DNA from: an uncultured Lysobacterales bacterium
Lineage (GTDB): Bacteria > Pseudomonadota > Gammaproteobacteria > Xanthomonadales > SZUA-36
Assembly: GCA_937995275.1 (NCBI GenBank)
Contig: CALKKN010000377.1
Span: 1-12,000 of the forward strand
Direction of reading: 5' to 3'
DNA: 12,000 nucleotides
Positions within the stretch are counted from its first letter, which is position 1. Each line of letters begins with the position of its first letter. The translations under genes were made by a program, and so were the position numbers. Of this stretch, positions 7,116 to 12,000 are shown one piece after another. The notes beneath the pieces were generated by a model that saw only the letters and a program-made list of their open reading frames with translations, did no database searches and had not been told where the DNA came from.

Positions 7116-8321
7116 ATGAGCAAGTTCCCCGACACCATCCACCCCGACACGCTGGCTGCGCGTTACGCAGTCGACAGCGACGGCTCACACGGCGCCGTGA
7201 TCCCGCCGCTGTACATGAGCTCGAACTTCTCCTTCAACGGCTTCGGCGAGAAGCGTGAGTACGACTACACGCGCTCGGGCAACCCGACCCGCGACCAGCT
7301 CGCGGAGGCGCTGGCAGCGCTGGAAGGCGGGGTGGGAGGCGTCATCACGGCCTCCGGCATGTCGGCGGTCCACCTGGCCACCCAACTGGTGCAGCCGGGC
7401 GACCTGATCGTGGCCCCGCACGATTGCTATGGCGGCTGCCACCGCCTGTTCACGGCGGCGGCACAGCGGGGGCAGTTCAAACTGCAGTGGCTGCCGCTGT
7501 GGGAGACCGCCCATTCGGTCGAGCGGATCCGGGAACTCGCTCCGCGCATGGTGTGGATCGAAACGCCGAGCAATCCGCTGCTGCGCATCACGGACATCGA
7601 GGCGATCGCCGGGGCTGCGCACGAGGTGGGCGCGCTGGTCGTCGTCGACAACACCTTCCTGTCGCCGGCCGGGCAGCGGCCCTTCGCGCTGGGCGCGGAC
7701 ATCGTGCTGCACTCCACCACCAAGTACATCAACGGCCATTCGGACGTGGTGGGCGGCGCCGTGCTGGCGCGCGACGAGGGATTGGTGGAAGAACTGACCT
7801 GGTGGGCGAATTGCCTGGGCCTGACCGGTTCGCCGTTCGACAGCTACCAGACGTTGCGGGGGCTGCGCACGCTGAGTGTCCGCTACCGGCAGCACGAAGA
7901 GAACGCAGCCCGGGTCGCCGAGTTCCTCGCCGAATGCCCGGGCGTTCGGAAGGTCTACTATCCGGGGCTGCGAAACCATCCCGGACACGGGTTGGCCAAA
8001 CGGCAGCAGCAGAGTTTCGGAGCGATGATCAGCTTCGAAATCGACGCGAGCGAGGCCGAGATCCCCGTATTCCTGGGCAACCTCAGACTGTTCACGCTGG
8101 CCGAGTCGCTGGGCGGCGTCGAAAGCCTCGTCGCGCACCCGGCGTCGATGACCCATGCGGCCATGTCCCCCGAGGACCAGGCGGCCGCGGGCATCAGGCC
8201 CAACCTGCTGCGGCTGTCGATTGGCATCGAACATGCGGATGACCTGCTGGCCGATCTGGCCGCGGGATTCGAGGCTGTGCAGCGACAGCGGGGCGGCAAG
8301 GAGGTCCGGAGCGTCGCCTGA
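7116..8321 (+). CDS. metB: Cystathionine gamma-synthase (trans-sulfuration PLP enzyme)
   Basis: This is a cytoplasmic PLP enzyme of methionine synthesis. It joins an O-activated homoserine (succinyl ester in enterobacteria) with cysteine to give cystathionine. At 401 residues it is near the usual length. Hallmarks are YTRSGNPTRD (51-60), with the phosphate-contacting Tyr and Arg, GMSAVHL (81-87), DCYGG with Tyr105, VVDNTFLSPA with Asp178, the PLP lysine Lys203 in HSTTKYINGHSDVVGG, and TLAESLGGVESLVAHPASMTHA near the C-terminus. These match E. coli MetB more closely than the MetC, MetY or MetZ patterns I know. Close relatives can use sulfide or O-acetylhomoserine, so substrate preference is inferred. 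AAAGGA ends 8 bases before the ATG. The gene stands alone behind a SAM-I riboswitch, so high S-adenosylmethionine should repress it. Confidence 0.93.
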   Translation: MSKFPDTIHPDTLAARYAVDSDGSHGAVIPPLYMSSNFSFNGFGEKREYDYTRSGNPTRDQLAEALAALEGGVGGVITASGMSAVHLATQLVQPGDLIVAPHDCYGGCHRLFTAAAQRGQFKLQWLPLWETAHSVERIRELAPRMVWIETPSNPLLRITDIEAIAGAAHEVGALVVVDNTFLSPAGQRPFALGADIVLHSTTKYINGHSDVVGGAVLARDEGLVEELTWWANCLGLTGSPFDSYQTLRGLRTLSVRYRQHEENAARVAEFLAECPGVRKVYYPGLRNHPGHGLAKRQQQSFGAMISFEIDASEAEIPVFLGNLRLFTLAESLGGVESLVAHPASMTHAAMSPEDQAAAGIRPNLLRLSIGIEHADDLLADLAAGFEAVQRQRGGKEVRSVA

Positions 8322-8378
8322 AAGTCGAGCCTCGCATCTCCAGTGCGCCACGTGGGTCGGGGTACATAATCCACAACC

Positions 8379-8428
8379 AAGAATAAACCAGATTATTCTT
8401 GATATCAGTGACTTGTGTCATTGACACA
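8379..8428. promoter_or_regulatory. Cluster of dyads, putative operator region upstream of the exported protein gene
   Basis: An AT-rich island in GC-rich surroundings carries three dyads in a row. They are AAGAATAA-N6-TTATTCTT (8379-8386 and 8393-8400), the 8-base palindrome TGATATCA (8400-8407), and TGTGTCA-T-TGACACA (8414-8428). TGAC at 8409-8412 adds a further half-site (TGAC-N4-GTCA-T-TGAC). The sequence TTGACA (8421-8426), a perfect -35 hexamer, lies inside the last palindrome. However, the hexamer 17 bases on (TAGCCA, 8444-8449) is a poor -10. A regulator overlapping the promoter is plausible but unproven. I cannot assign it to a known regulator; it lacks the FNR consensus (TTGAT-N4-ATCAA) and does not fit the CRP consensus well. 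Confidence 0.45.
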
Positions 8429-8457
8429 CAGTCGTGGCCGCGCTAGCCAATAGTTAT

Positions 8458-8483
8458 CGCCGACGTATTCGGCGGTAAGGAGG
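8458..8483 (+). promoter_or_regulatory. Leader hairpin and strong Shine-Dalgarno of the exported protein gene
   Basis: CGCCGA (8458-8463) pairs with TCGGCG (8469-8474) around a CGTAT loop. One base later comes TAAGGAGG (8476-8483), a full-length Shine-Dalgarno match 6 bases before the ATG at 8490. It is the strongest ribosome binding site in the window and fixes the start. The hairpin leaves the site exposed and may protect the 5' end. Confidence 0.6.
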
Positions 8484-8489
8484 CAACCC

Positions 8490-8903
8490 ATGAAGGTCAA
8501 GGCGATTTTACTTCTTGCCGGATTAGCGGCCACGATGGTTCTGGCAAATCCGGCAGGTGCCCAGCAAGCGGAAGGGGCCGAGGGCTATGCGGTGTACGAC
8601 GAGGCCGCCTACACGGAGTTCGTCGAGAGCAGCATGAAGGAACTCGACGCCCTGTACCTCCGGTTCTGTGAGGCCTGCGGCGCCGATCCGGCAGACGCCT
8701 ACAAGGCGCGCCAGCAGTTCCTGGTCAAGGTGCGCGATCTGATGCAGTACATGAACGCCCGCTTCGATGCCCTCGATCCCAAGACGGGCGCGGCACTGTC
8801 CCCGACCGAGACGCTGGTCAGCATCCACTCGCTGACGATGCTGGTGGATATCCTCGCCGCCACCGAGATCGAACACCTGCAGAAACACCCGTACATCGAG
8901 TGA
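8490..8903 (+). CDS. Small exported protein of unknown function with one CxxC motif
   Basis: I do not recognise this 137-residue protein. It starts with a clear Sec signal peptide: Lys2 and Lys4, then the hydrophobic core AILLLAGLAATMVLA, with a likely cleavage after AGA at residue 24. The mature protein, about 113 residues, should be periplasmic. It is mostly helical in character and acidic at its start. It has only two cysteines, C60-E-A-C63, followed by GADPADAYKARQQF, and no CxxCH haem motif or membrane segment. The C-terminal half (TETLVSIHSLTMLVDILAATEIEHL) is amphipathic, perhaps for self-association. The cysteine pair could form a disulfide or bind a metal. The gene has its own leader with dyads and a strong ribosome site, and converges on narI, so it is not part of the nitrate reductase operon. 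Confidence 0.8.
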   Translation: MKVKAILLLAGLAATMVLANPAGAQQAEGAEGYAVYDEAAYTEFVESSMKELDALYLRFCEACGADPADAYKARQQFLVKVRDLMQYMNARFDALDPKTGAALSPTETLVSIHSLTMLVDILAATEIEHLQKHPYIE

Positions 8904-8930
8904 CGTGGCTATCGAGGAACTGCCGGTGAC

Positions 8931-8991
8931 CGCCGGGACCCGGGTAAGAAAGGCCATGGGGCAATCCCGGACGGCTCGATATGTCCCGGCG
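8931..8991. terminator. Inverted repeat between convergent genes, possible bidirectional terminator
   Basis: CGCCGGGAC (8931-8939) and GTCCCGGCG (8983-8991) are perfect 9-base inverted repeats in the 107-base gap between the convergent exported-protein gene and narI. The 43-base loop also contains the palindrome ACCCGGGT (8938-8945). The position suits a shared terminator, but the loop is long and only a weak T-rich stretch (CCTTGTTTCC) follows on the plus strand. Function is inferred. Confidence 0.3.
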
Positions 8992-9010
8992 CCTTGTTTC
9001 CGGTGCGCTA

Positions 9011-9697
9011 CTAGGCCCTTTTCCTGACGATCTGGTAGCCCCTGCGGCCCAGGTATTGAATCGGCACGCTCCAGGCGTGGACCAGCCGGGTGAAGGGGAA
9101 CAGCAGGAAAATGGTCAGCCCCAGCACCAGGTGGGCCTTGAAGACCCAGGCCTCTCCGGCCACGTAGCTCGCCGCATCGCCCTGGAAGGTGACCAGGTGC
9201 TGGGCCCAGTGCGCCAGGGCCAGCATGGTGCTGCCGTCGTCGGCATGTTGGGCCGAGAACGGTATGGTGAGCAGCCCAAGCACCAGCTGCACGAAAAGGA
9301 TCAGCAGGATCGGCAGGTCGGCGAACTGGCTGGTGGCGCGGATGCGCGGGTCCAACAGGCGCCGGCGGATCAGGAGGGCCATGCCGATCAGGCAAATGAC
9401 ACCGAATATACCGCCGGCGGTCATGGCCAGCACTTGCTTGGTGCCTGCATCCATCAAGAACGCGTAGGCCGAATGCGGCGTGAGCAGGCCGAACAGGTGG
9501 CCGAAGAACAGCATGATGATGCCGATGTGGAACAGGTTGCTGCCGATCCGCATGTCCTTACTGCTCAGCAACTGGCTGGAGCTCGCTTTCCAGGTGAACT
9601 GGTCCCGGTCGTAGCGCAGCAGGCTGCCCAGGAAGAACACCGTGATCGCGATGTAGGGGTAAATTCCGAACAGAAACTCGTTGATGTAGTTCGCCAT
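9011..9697 (-). CDS. narI: Respiratory nitrate reductase gamma subunit (cytochrome b)
   Basis: This membrane anchor of the nitrate reductase complex oxidises quinol and passes electrons through two b-type haems to NarH. At 228 residues it is close to E. coli NarI (225). Five membrane segments can be seen, at about 6-28, 52-74, 88-111, 125-149 and 184-203. The four haem ligands are His57 and His67 ([15 protein letters not shown]) plus His189 and His207 (FKAHLVLGL and RLVHAW), spaced as in E. coli (56, 66, 187, 205). The start at MANYINEF is chosen because an AGGGAG ribosome site lies 7 bases upstream. A longer frame to 9871 would use TTG inside narJ and add 58 residues unlike any NarI. It begins 11 bases after the narJ stop and is the last gene of the operon. 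Confidence 0.96.
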   Translation of the reverse strand: MANYINEFLFGIYPYIAITVFFLGSLLRYDRDQFTWKASSSQLLSSKDMRIGSNLFHIGIIMLFFGHLFGLLTPHSAYAFLMDAGTKQVLAMTAGGIFGVICLIGMALLIRRRLLDPRIRATSQFADLPILLILFVQLVLGLLTIPFSAQHADDGSTMLALAHWAQHLVTFQGDAASYVAGEAWVFKAHLVLGLTIFLLFPFTRLVHAWSVPIQYLGRRGYQIVRKRA

Positions 9698-9708
9698 GTG
9701 CGTGCTCC

Positions 9709-10386
9709 CTATCCGGTGGTCTTCAGGTGCAGCCCGTCCGGGCGGTCCCCACAATCCCGGCAGCTTTCCGGTCCGGGGGGGGCGGCAAAGGCCGCGGTCT
9801 CCTCCCATTCCCGGTCCAGCGCGGCCAGGCTGTCGTCGGCGGGCGTCGATGCCAGCAGCGCCGCCATCCAATCCTGGCGCGGCCGCGCCCTGGACAGCGC
9901 CACCAGCGCTTCGAACACGGCCGCGTAGGCCGATCCCTTGTCTTGCAGGCGCCGGCCGATTGCCGCAATCACCTCCACCGGCTCGCCCAGCAGGTCGATC
10001 GCCTCCCCGGGCGAGCAGCAGGAGAGAAACTCGAGGAACAGCGGCAGGTAATCCGGTAACTCCGCCCGGTCGATGACGAGTCCCTTCTCCGCGTAGGTTG
10101 CGGCCAGGTTCACCATGGCCTGGCCGCGGTCACGCGATTCGCCGTGGATGTGCTCGAATAGATGCAGGCAATGCGCGCGGCCTCGGTCGAAGGTCGCCAC
10201 GTAGTCTTCCTGCAGCTGGTACGGATCGCTCGACTCGAGCGTATCGATGAAGGCCAACACCGCTGCGAGCGATTTGCCGGACAGCACCTGTTCCTCCTTC
10301 AGGATGGCCCTCGAATCGCCGAGGTGGCGCAGCCAGTCGGACTGTGGGTAGGAAAGCAACAGGCCCAATAACTTGAACGTTTTCAT
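9709..10386 (-). CDS. narJ: Nitrate reductase assembly chaperone (TorD/NarJ family)
   Basis: This cytoplasmic chaperone binds apo-NarG and aids molybdenum cofactor insertion and docking of NarGH on NarI; it is not part of the finished enzyme. At 225 residues it is near the usual length. The family core is unmistakable: FDRGR at 66-70, [16 protein letters not shown] at 76-91 and [13 protein letters not shown] at 109-121, nearly as in E. coli. The C-terminal tail is variable and here has an extra pair, C209-R-D-C212, of unknown meaning. The ATG lies 4 bases after the narH stop codon, which implies translational coupling; only a modest GGAAG precedes it. Confidence 0.95.
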   Translation of the reverse strand: MKTFKLLGLLLSYPQSDWLRHLGDSRAILKEEQVLSGKSLAAVLAFIDTLESSDPYQLQEDYVATFDRGRAHCLHLFEHIHGESRDRGQAMVNLAATYAEKGLVIDRAELPDYLPLFLEFLSCCSPGEAIDLLGEPVEVIAAIGRRLQDKGSAYAAVFEALVALSRARPRQDWMAALLASTPADDSLAALDREWEETAAFAAPPGPESCRDCGDRPDGLHLKTTG

Positions 10387-10390
10387 GATC

Positions 10391-11947
10391 TCAGTCTTCC
10401 GTCTTCCTCGGCTTGCCGCTCAGGGTGTTGCGGTGGGTGGGTCGGCCGAACAGGCTGGTTCGGGTCACGCCGCCCGAACACCCGTTGCCGAAGCTGAAGC
10501 CACAGGCCGAGCGGTAGTCAAAAGCCAGTTCGTCGTCGAACGGTGTCTTGCCGGCGTATTCCCGGTGATTGGTGGGGATGACGAAGCGGTCCTCGTAGTT
10601 GGCCAGGGCCATCAGCCGGTACATGTTGTCGACGGTGGGTTCGTCCATCCCGATCCGGCGCAGTATGTCGTCGGCGCAAACCCCGTCCACGTGCCGGGCA
10701 CGCAGGAAGGCGCGCATGCCGAGCATGCGCTCCAGCGCCTGTATCACGGGTTGTTCCCGGCCGGCCGTGAGCATGTTGGCCAGGTACTTCACCGGGATGC
10801 GGAGACGGCCGATATCCGGGATCACCCCGTCGTCCTCCAGCTTGCCCTGCGCCGCGGCGTTCTGGACCGGGGACAGCGGCGGCACGTACCACACCATCGG
10901 CAGCGTGCGGTATTCCGGGTGCAATGGAAACGCGACCTTCCAGTCCATGGCCATCTTGTAGACCGGCGATTCTTGCGCGGCCTCGAGCCAGCTCTGCGGC
11001 ACTCCATCCGCGGCGGCTTGCCGGAGCACCCCGGGATCGTTCGGGTCCAGGAAGATATCCAGTTGCGCCTGATACAGATCGGTCTCGTCCGCCGCGCTCG
11101 CGGCCTCGGCGATGCGGTCGGCATCGTACAGCAGCACCCCCAGGTAACGAATGCGTCCCACGCAGGTTTCCGAGCAGACCGTCGGGTCCCCCGATTCGAT
11201 GCGCGGGTAGCAGAAAGTGCACTTCTCGGATTTGCCCGACTGCCAGTTGAAATAGATTTTCTTGTAGGGACAGCCGCTGACGCACATACGCCAGCCGCGG
11301 CACTTGTCCTGGTCGATGAGTACGATGCCGTCTTCCTCGCGCTTGTAGATGGCGCCGCTCGGGCAGGCCGCCACGCAGGTCGGGTTCAGGCAGTGCTCGC
11401 ACAGGCGCGGCAGGTACATCATGAAGGTGTTTTCGAACTGGCCGTAGATGTCTTTTTCGACCTGCTCGAAGTTGACGTCCTTGCTGCGCTTGCTGAACTC
11501 CCCGCCCAGAATCTCCTCCCAGTTCGGCCCCCAGTCGGGCTTTTCCATCCGCTGCCCCGTGATGGCGGAGCGCATGCGCGCGGTGGGCATGTTCTTCGAG
11601 GCCGGGGCCTGCTGCAGGTGTTCGTAGTCGTAGGTGAACGGTTCGTAGTACTCGTCGATCTGGGGCAGGTCCGGGTTTGCGAAGATCTTGGAAAGCAGCC
11701 TGATCTTGCCGCCCATCCTGGGTTTCAGCCTGTTGCTTTTGTCCAGTTGCCAGCCGCCGTTCCAGGTGTCCTGGTTTTCCCACTCCCGGGGGTAGCCGAC
11801 GCCCGGCTTGGTCTCGACGTTGTTGAACCAGGCGTATTCCATGCCTTCCCGGGATGTCCACACGTTTTTGCAGGTCACCGAGCAGGTATGGCAGCCGATG
11901 CACTTGTCCAGGTTGAGGACCATTCCGATCTGAGCGCGAATCTTCAT
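10391..11947 (-). CDS. narH: Respiratory nitrate reductase beta subunit (Fe-S protein)
   Basis: This cytoplasmic electron-transfer subunit carries electrons from the NarI haems to the NarG active site. At 518 residues it is close to E. coli NarH (512). Four cluster motifs are complete: C16, C19, C22, C26; C183, C186, C191, C195; C216, W219, C222, C226; and C243, C246, C258, C262. Trp219 in CRGWRMCVSGCP replaces a cysteine and marks the [3Fe-4S] cluster diagnostic of NarH. The stretch YFNWQSGKSEKC and VCSETCVGRIRYLGVLLYDAD are near-identical to E. coli. I chose the ATG at 11947 because GGGAGG lies 7 bases upstream and it overlaps the narG stop as ATGA. The 12 extra in-frame codons upstream (MELVRRR...) are narG sequence in another frame. 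Confidence 0.97.
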   Translation of the reverse strand: MKIRAQIGMVLNLDKCIGCHTCSVTCKNVWTSREGMEYAWFNNVETKPGVGYPREWENQDTWNGGWQLDKSNRLKPRMGGKIRLLSKIFANPDLPQIDEYYEPFTYDYEHLQQAPASKNMPTARMRSAITGQRMEKPDWGPNWEEILGGEFSKRSKDVNFEQVEKDIYGQFENTFMMYLPRLCEHCLNPTCVAACPSGAIYKREEDGIVLIDQDKCRGWRMCVSGCPYKKIYFNWQSGKSEKCTFCYPRIESGDPTVCSETCVGRIRYLGVLLYDADRIAEAASAADETDLYQAQLDIFLDPNDPGVLRQAAADGVPQSWLEAAQESPVYKMAMDWKVAFPLHPEYRTLPMVWYVPPLSPVQNAAAQGKLEDDGVIPDIGRLRIPVKYLANMLTAGREQPVIQALERMLGMRAFLRARHVDGVCADDILRRIGMDEPTVDNMYRLMALANYEDRFVIPTNHREYAGKTPFDDELAFDYRSACGFSFGNGCSGGVTRTSLFGRPTHRNTLSGKPRKTED

Positions 11948-12000
11948 GCCACCGCCTCCCGTCCGGCGCCGGACGAGTTCCATTCGACCTGGTCTAGCTT
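11944..12000 (-). CDS. narG: Respiratory nitrate reductase alpha subunit, last 18 codons only
   Basis: Upstream of narH on the minus strand a frame is open from the window edge to a TGA at 11944-11946. It encodes KLDQVEWNSSGAGREAVA. The TGA overlaps the narH ATG as ATGA, the usual tight coupling between narG and narH. Too little is present to recognise the sequence itself; the call rests on operon order, frame and the overlap. The molybdenum-containing catalytic part of NarG lies outside the window. Confidence 0.72.
   Translation of the reverse strand, partial: KLDQVEWNSSGAGREAVA

Noticed and set aside
7061..7258. Possible leader peptide overlapping the metB start (65 codons from a TTG, with an ATG at 7076)
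   Set aside because: It runs out of frame deep into metB, has no methionine-rich run or ribosome site of its own, and control is better explained by the SAM-I riboswitch.
7185..8351. Long open frame on the minus strand opposite metB (388 codons)
   Set aside because: It is a high-GC mirror of metB. Its translation is rich in Arg, Gln and Ala with no recognisable motif, while the plus strand encodes a complete, conserved enzyme.
8379..8400. AAGAATAA-N6-TTATTCTT as the metB terminator
   Set aside because: The stem is almost all A-T pairs and no T-tract follows, so it would be a weak RNA hairpin; a DNA operator is more likely.
9698..9871. N-terminal extension of narI from a TTG
   Set aside because: The extra 58 residues lie wholly within narJ and resemble no NarI. 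The ATG at 9697 has a good ribosome site and yields the expected length and His positions.
8981..9928. Plus-strand open frame opposite narI and narJ (315 codons)
   Set aside because: It overlaps two well-supported minus-strand genes and translates to low-complexity Gln/Glu/Ala-rich sequence; it is a shadow frame.
1..12000. CRISPR arrays, tRNA or rRNA genes, insertion sequences, prophage or defence genes
   Set aside because: No regular repeats, RNA gene signatures, transposase or integrase motifs or terminal inverted repeats were seen on either strand.

Overview
The window is ordinary chromosomal DNA of a GC-rich Gram-negative bacterium. The sequence fit is best to a gammaproteobacterium with anaerobic respiratory capacity. 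NarH, NarJ, NarI and MetB all keep the motif spacing of their enterobacterial counterparts; MetB's active-site regions are close to those of E. coli, and the NarH cysteines are offset by at most one residue. The exact lineage cannot be fixed from this sequence alone.

Layout. (1) Positions 1-4340, plus strand: a three-gene MacAB/FtsX-type ABC transporter operon. It holds a periplasmic adaptor whose N-terminus lies outside the window, an ATPase, and an 808-residue permease with an internal duplication. A GC-rich hairpin sits directly after the last stop. (2) Positions 4491-6794, plus strand: an isolated 767-residue molybdopterin oxidoreductase. It has an N-terminal Fe-S cysteine motif but no cysteine or selenocysteine at the usual Mo-ligand position, and no electron-transfer subunits beside it. 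(3) Positions 6795-8321: a sigma70-like promoter, a well-preserved SAM-I riboswitch and a cystathionine gamma-synthase gene (metB). This is a self-contained unit in which methionine synthesis should be shut down by S-adenosylmethionine. (4) Positions 8322-8903: an AT-rich regulatory stretch with several dyads, then a small exported protein of unknown function with one CxxC motif. (5) Positions 9011-12000, minus strand: the distal part of a respiratory nitrate reductase operon, read narG (last 18 codons only), narH, narJ, narI, with short gaps or overlaps.

How the parts fit. NarGHI oxidises quinol at the cytoplasmic membrane and reduces nitrate in the cytoplasm; NarJ is its assembly chaperone. 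The orphan molybdoenzyme needs the same type of molybdenum cofactor, but nothing else links it to nitrate respiration. The small exported protein converges on narI and so is not co-transcribed with it.

I found no convincing undescribed multi-gene system. The points most worth checking are the molybdoenzyme with its unusual ligand region and hydrophobic insert, the SAM-I riboswitch with no visible intrinsic terminator and a possible start-codon-masking helix, and the cluster of dyads in front of the unknown exported protein. There are no tRNA or rRNA genes, IS elements, CRISPR arrays or phage genes that I can recognise.
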